Of a DNA stretch of 10,754 nt, positions 1 to 6,308 are shown piece by piece. The translations under genes and the position numbers were made by a program. Under the pieces are notes generated by a model, which ran no database searches, was not told where the DNA came from, and saw only the letters and a list, made by a program, of their open reading frames with translations. Positions within the stretch are counted from its first letter, which is position 1; each line of letters starts with the position of its first letter. Source of the stretch: Anaerolineales bacterium (GTDB lineage Bacteria; Chloroflexota; Anaerolineae; Anaerolineales; UBA11858); NCBI GenBank assembly GCA_015485245.1, contig WFTY01000187.1, positions 1 through 10,754 of the forward strand, given 5' to 3'.

Positions 1-23
1 AGCACAACTGCGGCCAAACCGCG

Positions 24-1028
24 TTATTGTTTCAACCGCGGATCAAAGGCATCCCGCAAACCATCGCCAAGGAAGTTGAAGGCCAGCGTGGTCAACGAAA
101 GGGCAACCGCCGGAACAAGCGTTTGAATCGGATAAGTACGCAGGCCTTGAACGGCCTCGGAGATCATAATGCCCCAGCTGGGTGTGGGCGGATCAACGCC
201 GAGACCAATAAAGCTGAGGAAAGCCTCGGTGAAGATATACCCCGGGATGGCCATCGTCTCCGCGACAATCAACGGCCCCAGAACGGAGGGCAACAAATGG
301 CGGAAGATGATGCGCGTATCGCTGGCGCCGATGGCGCGCGCCGCTTCAATAAATTCCTTCTGCTTATAGGAAAGCACCTGTCCGCGGGCAATGCGGGCCA
401 TACCAATCCAGTTGATGAGCCCAATGGCGATGAAGAGGAACAGCAAACCACCCATCTCGTTATTCAAGTTGATGAGAAAACTCCCCAGCCCCTCCTGACC
501 ACCGCGACGGGCGAGCGCCTTAAAGTATGTCTGCAACAGAATCACCACCACCAGGAAAGGAAAAGCGTACAGAAAATCAACGATGCGCATCATCACATCG
601 TCAACGCGCCCTCCCACATAGCCAGAGATCATGCCGTAAATTGTGCCCACCAGCAGGCTGACCGAGGCAGCCACAAACGCCACGGCGAGCGAAACGCGCG
701 CCCCATAAATTGTGCGGCTCAACAGATCACGGCCAAGGTGATCGGCCCCCAAAGGAAATTTGTCAGAAAAACGGGCGTAGTTTTCCGCATTCTCGGGCAT
801 GAGAAAAAGCATCCATTTGGGAATGGCGTTATTCGCCAACAAATCCTGTTCCGCAAAATCATACGGCGCGACGACATTCGCAAAGACGGCCACCAGCACA
901 AGTACGATCAAAAACGCCCCGCTGACAACGGCCACTTTGTTCCTCAACAAGCGGATCATCGATTCTTCCCACAGGCTGCGCTCCTTGCGCACCAGGGTGC
1001 GACCGACAGTTACTTCAGCTTCTGCCAT
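24..1028 (-). CDS. oppC: Peptide ABC transporter permease, OppC/DppC family
   Basis: This is one of the two membrane permeases of a di/oligopeptide importer; with OppB it forms the channel through which the peptide delivered by OppA passes. The 334-residue product has a first membrane helix at about 33-54 preceded by a charged cytoplasmic N-terminus (OppC_N type), the family motif GADHLGRDLLSR at 94-105, several further helices, and the EAA coupling loop that docks on the ATPases (EAARAIGASDTRIIFRHLLP, about 228-247). The end NFLGDGLRDAFDPRLK is typical of OppC. A hydrophilic stretch at about 169-193 between helices looks longer than in the E. coli proteins. ATG at 1028 is supported by AGGAG at 1041-1045, which overlaps the oppB stop codon; the gap to oppB is 15 bases, so the two are co-translated. 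Opp versus Dpp, and hence the substrate, cannot be decided from sequence. Confidence 0.93.
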   Translation of the reverse strand: MAEAEVTVGRTLVRKERSLWEESMIRLLRNKVAVVSGAFLIVLVLVAVFANVVAPYDFAEQDLLANNAIPKWMLFLMPENAENYARFSDKFPLGADHLGRDLLSRTIYGARVSLAVAFVAASVSLLVGTIYGMISGYVGGRVDDVMMRIVDFLYAFPFLVVVILLQTYFKALARRGGQEGLGSFLINLNNEMGGLLFLFIAIGLINWIGMARIARGQVLSYKQKEFIEAARAIGASDTRIIFRHLLPSVLGPLIVAETMAIPGYIFTEAFLSFIGLGVDPPTPSWGIMISEAVQGLRTYPIQTLVPAVALSLTTLAFNFLGDGLRDAFDPRLKQ

Positions 1029-1043
1029 AATGGTAGTGTTCTC

Positions 1044-2060
1044 CTAATCGTAACGGATTCGCGGGTCCAGCCAGGCATAGGCGATATCCACCAGCAAGTT
1101 CGCCGTCACCAGAATCACGCCATACACTAACGTCACGCCGGTGATGATCTGATAATCGCGATTGCCGATGCTTTGGACAAAGTGCTTGCCCATCCCGTTG
1201 ATTCCAAAAATTTGTTCAACGATAAAGGTGCCGGTCACCACCGCTGCAAAGAGGGGGCCGATCACAGTCACCACAGGGATGAGGCTGTTCTTCAACGCAT
1301 GCACCACAATCACAGAGCGCTCGCGCAACCCCTTGGCGCGCGCGGTGCGGATGTAATCTTCGCGAATGACCTGCAGCAGGCTGGCGCGGGTCAGGCGGGC
1401 GATCGAAGCCGAGAAAGACGTCCCCAGCGCGAAAACTGGCAAAGCAGCGTGCTTAAAATAGTTCAGGTTGAGCTGATCCAACTGCGGCAAAAAGCCCAGC
1501 AAATACGGGGGTTTGGCCGCCCAGGTAGCCACCGGGAACCAGCCCAGTTTGAGCGCAAAGACCCAGATTAGAATTGGCGCCAGCACCAGATTGGGGACAG
1601 AAAGGAAAACAATAGCAATGAATGTGCTGGTGTAGTCCAACCAGGAGTTCTGGTTGAGAGCCGCCACGATACCCGCGGGGATACCAATCAACAAGGCCAG
1701 GGTAAGCGACATGATCCCCAATTGGGCCGATATCGGCAGGGTGGTCTTGATAATGTCGTTAACCGTCTGGGAACGATAGCGCAACGAAATCCCCAGATCG
1801 CCACGGATAATGCCTCGTGAAGTGCCTTCTTCCCCCAGCAAATCATCGCCGATCAAATAAGAAAGAAATTGCTTCCACATCGGCCAATCGAGATGATACT
1901 TGGCTTCCAGATTGGCGACGACCTGAGGCGGCAGGCTTTTATCCCCAGCAAAGTCAAAAGGCCCTCCAGGAATAGAGCGCATCAAGACGAAGGTAAAGAG
2001 CACAATGACAAAAAGAACCGGGATAAATCCTAAGATTCTGCGGATAATGTACTTGGTCAT
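1044..2060 (-). CDS. oppB: Peptide ABC transporter permease, OppB/DppB family
   Basis: This is the second permease of the peptide importer, the heterodimer partner of OppC in the cytoplasmic membrane. At 338 residues it is of normal family length. It begins with the typical MTKYIIRRIL start and a first helix at about 9-28, followed by the external PGGPF segment (31-35) and the RGDLGISLRY motif (86-95). The EAA loop lies at about 234-258 (EDYIRTARAKGLRERS, then HALKNSLIP). The C-terminus ends in AYAWLDPRIRYD, as usual for this family. The start codon at 2060 has only a weak ribosome site (AGG about 12 bases upstream). An 80-base spacer containing a strong hairpin separates it from oppA, which probably lowers its expression relative to the binding protein. 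No damage is seen. Confidence 0.93.
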   Translation of the reverse strand: MTKYIIRRILGFIPVLFVIVLFTFVLMRSIPGGPFDFAGDKSLPPQVVANLEAKYHLDWPMWKQFLSYLIGDDLLGEEGTSRGIIRGDLGISLRYRSQTVNDIIKTTLPISAQLGIMSLTLALLIGIPAGIVAALNQNSWLDYTSTFIAIVFLSVPNLVLAPILIWVFALKLGWFPVATWAAKPPYLLGFLPQLDQLNLNYFKHAALPVFALGTSFSASIARLTRASLLQVIREDYIRTARAKGLRERSVIVVHALKNSLIPVVTVIGPLFAAVVTGTFIVEQIFGINGMGKHFVQSIGNRDYQIITGVTLVYGVILVTANLLVDIAYAWLDPRIRYD

Positions 2061-2096
2061 GAAACGGTACCTGACTTTCTATGCCAGCGCAGGAGG

Positions 2097-2124
2097 AGAG
2101 GCTGGGGGCAAGCCCCCAGCCTCT
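2097..2124 (-). promoter_or_regulatory. Intercistronic hairpin between oppA and oppB
   Basis: Bases 2097-2109 and 2112-2124 are perfect reverse complements, giving a 13-bp stem with five consecutive G-C pairs near the top. The two bases between the arms mean the tip must open, so the real loop is about four bases or more. It begins 16 bases past the oppA stop codon. Read along the transcript, the 3' side continues with CCTCCTGCGC and not a run of U, so it is not a standard intrinsic terminator. Hairpins here in binding-protein operons are known to protect the upstream message from 3' exonucleases and to reduce downstream transcription. That role is inferred; the hairpin itself is seen directly. 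Confidence 0.8.
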
Positions 2125-2139
2125 TTCAGACCAACGGGA

Positions 2140-3996
2140 TTATTGACCCTGGGCTGCCAGTTTGGCATCCATGTCAATCGTCCAGTTGAAGAAGTCGTTA
2201 CCACCGAGCGGCGGGAAGTTGCGGGTCAGCCACGGTTTGGTGACGTTCACCGCAGTGTAATGATAGATCGGCGCGTAAGCCGTCTCTTCCTCGGCGAGGA
2301 TACGCTCGGCCTCCCTGTAGAGTTCAGCACGCTTGGCAGGGTCTTGCTCCTGCTGCGCCTGGAAGGTCAGCTCGTCGAACTTGCTGGGCACAACCTCTTC
2401 GCAATTGGGATCAACACAACCACGGCGCAAGCGGTTGGCACCGGCTTCGACGTTGAAGACCTCGTGCACCCAGTTGTTCTCGTCCGGGTAGTCAGCGCAC
2501 CAGCCGAGCCGCCAGATGTGGGGCATTTCCTCAACCGGCGTGGAGTTCTTGATCGTGTTGAGGTAAACCTTCCACTCCTGGTTCTCCACGCGCACGTCCA
2601 CACCCAGCACGTCCTTCCACATCTGCTGGATGGCAGCAGCGATCAGAGCGTGACCTTCGCTGGTGTTGTGCATCAGGGTGATGTCCATAGCATTGAAGTC
2701 ATCCAGGGTCATGCCCTTCTCATCCAGGTACTCCTGCAGGTAAGCCTTGGCGGCTTCAGGATCGTAGCCCAGACCAACCGTGCCCGGTTCGGGGGCGCCG
2801 AAGATGCCCGGAGGAGCAAAGGATGTCGCCGGGATCTGCCCACCCTTGGTCACGTTGTCTACCAGGCTCTGGCGATCAATCGCCATAGAGAAGGCCTTGC
2901 GCACGCGCGGATCATCGAACGGCGGCTTGGTGTTGGTGAAGCCGTAGTAGTAAGTGCAGGGCACCGGAGCGTTGTAGAGCTGGGCGCTCAGTTCAGGATC
3001 GGCTTTCACGCGATCGATTTCGGGCAGCGGCACGCCAGTAGTGTCCAGATCGTTATTCTCGTAAAGAGCGAAAGCGGTGGAGGCTTCGGTGATCATCACG
3101 CCCTCAACGCGCTCGATCTGCACGTTGTCAGCGTCAATCCACAAGGGGTTCTTGACCAGATTCAGCTCACTGCCGTGGATCCAGCTTTCCATCACGTAGG
3201 GGCCGTTGGTGACGATCAGACCGGCCTCGGTCCACTTGTCACCCCACTCATCGATAGCCCACTGCGGCATCGGGCTGGCCACCCACATACCTGCAATGGA
3301 GGGGAAGAAGCCCGCGGGATTCTCCAGCGTAAAGCGGACGGTCCAGTCATCCAGGGCCTCCACACCGATGTCATCAAGGGTAAAGCCCTCTTCGCCGCCA
3401 TTAACCGCCGCAGCGTTCTTGATGATGTACAGCACGTAAGCGTAATCGGAGCCGGTGGCCGGATCCAGAGTGCGCTTCACGCCGTAGACCACATCGTGGG
3501 CGTTCACAAAGCGGGGATTGCCATCCGCGTCGGTCACCTGCACGGTCTCGCCCGTGGTGGGGTCGTAATTCACCCAGGCGATGTCGTCGCGCAGAGTGAA
3601 GGTCCAGGTCTGGTTTCCTTCTTCATCCTCACCCTGCTCCCAAGAGGTCGCCAGGTAAGGAATCACCTCCGCGGTCACCGGATCAAACTGGGTCAGGCCG
3701 ACGAAGAGGTTGCGGATCAGGTCCACCGAGGTGGTATCCGTCGCCAGAGCAGGATCAGCGGTAGGGGGTTCGGTGCCCCAATTCCAGTTGAGAGTCACCG
3801 GCACGGGAGCGGCTTCAGGCTCTACAACTTCTGGAGTCACCTCAACGATCACGGTCTCAACAACCGTTTTGCCCTCTTTCTCAACCACCACTGTCTTGAC
3901 GACCTCGATCGTCTCCGGCTCAGCCGGTTGACAGGCCGCCAACAAAGCGCTGACGATTACCAACAAGGCAACCAGAACAAACAGCTTTTTCGACAT
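2140..3996 (-). CDS. oppA: Peptide-binding lipoprotein, SBP family 5 (OppA/DppA-like)
   Basis: This extracytoplasmic receptor captures peptides (or possibly other family 5 ligands) and hands them to OppBC. The 618-residue product has a lipoprotein signal peptide: MSKK, a hydrophobic core at 5-19, and the lipobox LAAC with the lipidated Cys at 22. Residues 30-60 form a Val/Glu/Thr-rich stalk (VVKTVVVEKEGKTVVETV), as often seen in Chloroflexota binding proteins. The family 5 fold follows, with PYLATSWEQ (113-121), the WTFTLRDDIAW segment (131-141), AHDVVYGVKRTLDP (166-179) and DDPRVRKAFSMAIDR (361-375). A short CVDPNC pair (C527, C532) could form a disulfide. ATG at 3996 has an excellent ribosome site, AAGGAG at 4004-4009, seven bases away. 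It is flanked by a leader region upstream and a hairpin downstream, fitting high separate expression. Substrate specificity is not predictable. Confidence 0.94.
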   Translation of the reverse strand: MSKKLFVLVALLVIVSALLAACQPAEPETIEVVKTVVVEKEGKTVVETVIVEVTPEVVEPEAAPVPVTLNWNWGTEPPTADPALATDTTSVDLIRNLFVGLTQFDPVTAEVIPYLATSWEQGEDEEGNQTWTFTLRDDIAWVNYDPTTGETVQVTDADGNPRFVNAHDVVYGVKRTLDPATGSDYAYVLYIIKNAAAVNGGEEGFTLDDIGVEALDDWTVRFTLENPAGFFPSIAGMWVASPMPQWAIDEWGDKWTEAGLIVTNGPYVMESWIHGSELNLVKNPLWIDADNVQIERVEGVMITEASTAFALYENNDLDTTGVPLPEIDRVKADPELSAQLYNAPVPCTYYYGFTNTKPPFDDPRVRKAFSMAIDRQSLVDNVTKGGQIPATSFAPPGIFGAPEPGTVGLGYDPEAAKAYLQEYLDEKGMTLDDFNAMDITLMHNTSEGHALIAAAIQQMWKDVLGVDVRVENQEWKVYLNTIKNSTPVEEMPHIWRLGWCADYPDENNWVHEVFNVEAGANRLRRGCVDPNCEEVVPSKFDELTFQAQQEQDPAKRAELYREAERILAEEETAYAPIYHYTAVNVTKPWLTRNFPPLGGNDFFNWTIDMDAKLAAQGQ

Positions 3997-4009
3997 GTTT
4001 CTTCTCCTT

Positions 4010-4072
4010 CTACAAGTTTTGAGAATATGTGAACAGGGTTAACACCGTTTTTGCTATTACAACCTCCGGCAT
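4010..4072 (-). CDS. Candidate 20-residue leader ORF upstream of oppA
   Basis: A small open frame starts with ATG at 4072 (MPEVVIAK, then TVLTLF) and stops with TAG at 4012-4010, right at the edge of the oppA ribosome site, 13 bases before the oppA ATG. That position would suit translational coupling or attenuation. Against it, the strong GAAAGGAGGTGAT sequence overlaps the ATG itself, leaving only two bases between GGAGG and ATG, or four if AAGGA is the pairing element. The peptide shows no run of one amino acid that would suggest classic attenuation. It may be a chance ORF; only conservation or ribosome profiling would settle it. Confidence 0.25.
   Translation of the reverse strand: MPEVVIAKTVLTLFTYSQNL
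4032..4049. promoter_or_regulatory. Imperfect 18-bp dyad centred on GTTAAC
   Basis: AACAGGGTTAACACCGTT matches its own reverse complement at 14 of 18 positions, with the fully symmetric core GTTAAC at 4038-4043. Its place in the oppF-oppA spacer, 36 bases before the oppA start, would fit an operator or a weak RNA hairpin. No regulator is encoded in the window, and a match of this quality can arise by chance. Confidence 0.2.
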
Positions 4073-4083
4073 CACCTCCTTTC
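4071..4083 (-). promoter_or_regulatory. 13-base perfect anti-Shine-Dalgarno complement
   Basis: On the transcript this reads GAAAGGAGGTGAT, a full complement to the 3' tail of typical bacterial 16S rRNA (ATCACCTCCTTTC). It lies about 75 bases upstream of the oppA start, too far to be the oppA ribosome site, which has its own AAGGAG at 4004-4009. No other ribosome site in the window is this long. It may serve the small ORF starting at 4072, act as a ribosome standby or loading site, or be a remnant of an earlier start. Confidence 0.5.
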
Positions 4084-4138
4084 ACCTCAAAATGTCGTCA
4101 AAGCGATCGACGCCGGCAAACCCGGTAACCGTTTACTT

Positions 4139-5119
4139 TCAAACCAGGTGACAGGCCACCCAATGATCGGGAGAGACCTCCCGCCATTCCGGTTCGTCTT
4201 GCGAGCAGATTTTCTCAGCGATTGGGCAGCGCGGATGGAAACGGCATCCTCGCGGCGGATTCGCCGGGCTGGGCACATCTCCTTGCAGAATAATGCGCTT
4301 GCGTTTCCGCTCTTTGACCGGATCAGGAATGGGGACAGCCGAAAGAAGCGCCTGTGTGTAGGGATGCAACGGGTGATTGTACAATTCATCGCGATCAGCC
4401 AGCTCCACGAGCTTCCCCAAATACATCACTGCCGTGCGGTCAGAGATGTGCCGCACCATGCTCAGGTCGTGGGCGATAAACAGGTAAGTGAGTTTGAAGC
4501 GATCCTGCAAATCCTCCAGCAGGTTGACCACCTGCGCCTGAATGGAAACGTCCAACGCCGAAATCGGTTCATCACACACGATGAACTCCGGCTGCAACGC
4601 CAGCGCGCGGGCGATGCCAATACGTTGCCGCTGACCACCGGAGAATTCATGCGGATAGCGGTTGATGAAGTAGGGATTCAATCCCACCAGCTTCAGCAAA
4701 TCCTGAACGCGCTCTTTGCGTTCCACCTTGTTGCCAATCTGATGCACTTCCAGCGGCTCGCTGACAATGCTCCCCACGGTCATGCGCGGGTTGAGCGAGG
4801 CGTAAGGGTCCTGAAAAATAATCTGAATATGCCGGCGATAACGGCGGAGCTCCTCCCCCTTCAGCGAAGCCAGATCGACATCGCGATACCATACCTTCCC
4901 CGCGGTGGGGCGATGAAGCTGCAAAATCGTACGTCCGGTGGTGGATTTTCCACAACCACTCTCGCCAACCAGCCCCAGCGTTTCACCCTCGCGAATAAAA
5001 AACGAGACCTTATCTACCGCCTGAACAGCCCCCACCTGCCGCTGGAACACGATCCCCTCCGTGATAGGGAAATGTTTTGTCAGATTCTCGACGTTAAGGA
5101 GGATTTTCTCTTGACTCAT
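4139..5119 (-). CDS. oppF: Peptide ABC transporter ATPase, OppF/DppF family
   Basis: This is one of the two cytoplasmic ATPases that power the peptide importer by ATP hydrolysis at the OppBC coupling loops. The 326 residues carry every catalytic element: Walker A GESGCGKST (52-60), Q-loop Gln103 in IIFQDPYASLNPR, signature FSGGQRQRIGIARA (159-172), Walker B FIVCDEP (179-185), D-loop SALD (187-190) and switch His217. The C-terminal oligo_HPY region (LHPYTQALLS, 251-260) is followed by C292, C298, C305 and C323, the spacing that binds a [4Fe-4S] cluster in known Opp/Dpp ATPases. The 20-residue N-terminal segment with HFPI and the VQAVDKVSF element fit the F subunit. The start overlaps the oppD stop by four bases (ATGA), with AGGTG at 5127-5131 as ribosome site, so the two ATPases are translationally coupled. 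Confidence 0.94.
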   Translation of the reverse strand: MSQEKILLNVENLTKHFPITEGIVFQRQVGAVQAVDKVSFFIREGETLGLVGESGCGKSTTGRTILQLHRPTAGKVWYRDVDLASLKGEELRRYRRHIQIIFQDPYASLNPRMTVGSIVSEPLEVHQIGNKVERKERVQDLLKLVGLNPYFINRYPHEFSGGQRQRIGIARALALQPEFIVCDEPISALDVSIQAQVVNLLEDLQDRFKLTYLFIAHDLSMVRHISDRTAVMYLGKLVELADRDELYNHPLHPYTQALLSAVPIPDPVKERKRKRIILQGDVPSPANPPRGCRFHPRCPIAEKICSQDEPEWREVSPDHWVACHLV

Positions 5120-6111
5120 CGCAATTCACCTGTATCCACATTGACCCAGCAAGCCACGCGGTGATCCGCGCCAACTTCTTCCAGCACAGGATTTTGCTGC
5201 CAGCAGATCTCTTTCGCAAAGGCGCACCGATCGGCGAACGGGCACCCCTGAGGGAGCTGGATCAAATCGGGGGGCAGGCCGTCGATGGTCTCCAGTTTTT
5301 CGCCGGGGCTGCCATCCATGCGCGGCAGAGAGCGCAGCAAGGCGGCAGTATAGGGATGACGTGGGTTGGCATACAAATCGTCAATCTGTGCGTCTTCCAC
5401 AATGAAGCCCGCGTACATCACAATCACGCGTTCGGCCAGGCCAGCGACCACGCCCAGGTCATGCGTAATCCAGATCAAAGCCATGCCAAACTGCTCTTGC
5501 AGACGTTTGACCAGGTCGACGATCTGTGCCTGGATGGTGACGTCCAGGGCAGTGGTTGGCTCATCAGCGATCAATAAAGCCGGGTTGCAAGCCAGCGCCA
5601 TGGCGATCATGGCGCGCTGACGCATTCCACCAGAAAATTGATGCGGGTAATCGTTCAAGCGCGCAGCTGCATCCGGGATTCCCACAAGGCCCAGCAATTC
5701 AGCCGCTCGCTCCGTGGCCTCTTTATCGCTCAACCCCAGGTGCAGGCGCATCGGCTCCTTCAACTGAAAACCTATGCTCCACACGGGATTAAGCGATGTC
5801 ATCGGATCCTGAAACACCATGGCGATCTGGCTACCGCGAATGCTGTGCATTTCCCTTTCCGACAAATCAAGGATGTTTTTTCCGTAGAAATACACGCCAT
5901 CCGCCTCAATATGTGCCGGCGGCTGGGGCAGCAGACGCATCACCGAAAGCACGGAAACGCTCTTCCCGCATCCGCTTTCGCCAACAATGCCCAAGGTCTC
6001 ACCCTCACGTAAGGTATAAGAAATCCCATTAACGGCACGCACAACGCCATCTTGCGTATCAAAGCTCGTACGCAGATTACGCACCTCTAAAATATTATTT
6101 CTTTCTGTCAA
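5116..6111 (-). CDS. oppD: Peptide ABC transporter ATPase, OppD/DppD family
   Basis: This is the partner ATPase of OppF and the first gene of the importer operon. The 331 residues show Walker A GESGCGKS (44-51), Q-loop Gln101 in MVFQDPMTSLNPV, signature FSGGMRQRAMIAMAL (159-173), Walker B LLIADEP (179-185), D-loop TALD (187-190) and switch His217. RHPYTAALLRSLP (251-263) marks the oligo_HPY domain, and C290, C296, C303 and C321 match the iron-sulfur-cluster cysteines of the family. The FSGGM signature and the IADEPTTALDVTIQAQ block fit the D subunit. The start is a TTG at 6111: it has GGAGG seven bases upstream, an in-frame TGA lies 15 bases upstream, and no earlier start is available. That TTG overlaps the stop codon of a possible 22-residue leader ORF. 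Confidence 0.94.
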   Translation of the reverse strand: MTERNNILEVRNLRTSFDTQDGVVRAVNGISYTLREGETLGIVGESGCGKSVSVLSVMRLLPQPPAHIEADGVYFYGKNILDLSEREMHSIRGSQIAMVFQDPMTSLNPVWSIGFQLKEPMRLHLGLSDKEATERAAELLGLVGIPDAAARLNDYPHQFSGGMRQRAMIAMALACNPALLIADEPTTALDVTIQAQIVDLVKRLQEQFGMALIWITHDLGVVAGLAERVIVMYAGFIVEDAQIDDLYANPRHPYTAALLRSLPRMDGSPGEKLETIDGLPPDLIQLPQGCPFADRCAFAKEICWQQNPVLEEVGADHRVACWVNVDTGELR

Positions 6112-6176
6112 GATGATACCTCCTCAAACCCCCTGGGAAAAGTGAGAAAAGCCGCCATTACCCATTCCATAGACAA
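6108..6176 (-). CDS. Candidate 22-residue leader ORF overlapping the oppD start
   Basis: A small frame begins with TTG at 6176 (or ATG two codons later at 6170), reads MSMEWVMAAF and onward, and ends in a TGA at 6110-6108 that overlaps the oppD TTG as TTGA. GAGGAG at 6183-6188 lies six bases before the TTG, a good ribosome site. It falls inside the roughly 160-base leader downstream of the predicted promoter, so a translated leader coupled to oppD is possible. The frame stays open for 15 more codons upstream of the TTG, which suggests either a longer lost ORF or chance. No homologue is recognised, and there is no run of one residue of the attenuator kind. Confidence 0.3.
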   Translation of the reverse strand: MSMEWVMAAFLTFPRGFEEVSS

Positions 6177-6279
6177 TGCAAACTCCTCAATTTGGTAAGC
6201 TACAAAGTATTCAATTGCAAATTACGAGTGAGTGCCGCTTGTCCCAAAAGCACCTAAAGATCGGGGCAAAGCCGTCTGA

Positions 6280-6308
6280 ATTATGCTACAGTCCGCAATT
6301 TCTGTCAA
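6280..6308 (-). promoter_or_regulatory. Sigma-70-type promoter of the opp operon
   Basis: On the transcribed strand TTGACA (6308-6303) is followed by exactly 17 bases and CATAAT (6285-6280): a perfect -35, five of six -10 positions, and optimal spacing. The -35 overlaps the rsgA stop codon. Transcription should begin near 6273 and give a leader of about 160 bases before oppD. It is the best promoter match in the window and separates the importer from the upstream operon. No terminator is visible after rsgA, so some read-through is likely. Confidence 0.75.

Noticed and set aside
10..22. Short inverted repeat GCGG-CCGC just after the oppC stop codon, possibly the operon terminator.
   Set aside because: Only four base pairs, no following U-run within the window, and the sequence ends before more can be seen.
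2005..4032. A 675-codon open frame on the plus strand, longer than oppA itself, and similar long plus-strand frames at 27-1130 and 4148-5164.
   Set aside because: Each is in exact codon register with the minus-strand gene it faces, so plus-strand stops would need TTA, CTA or TCA sense codons, which are rare in this GC-rich coding style. The sense strand encodes full, motif-complete proteins and the antisense products resemble nothing known.
4070..4084. Plus-strand resemblance to the 3' end of 16S rRNA (ATCACCTCCTTTC).
   Set aside because: The match stops after 13 bases and no other rRNA sequence surrounds it, so it is not an rRNA fragment; it is explained as a Shine-Dalgarno-like sequence on the other strand.
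6112..6304. Possible riboswitch or structured RNA in the opp leader.
   Set aside because: I could not find a convincing multi-stem fold or a match to a riboswitch class by eye; only short stems of three to five pairs were seen. A covariance-model search would be decisive.
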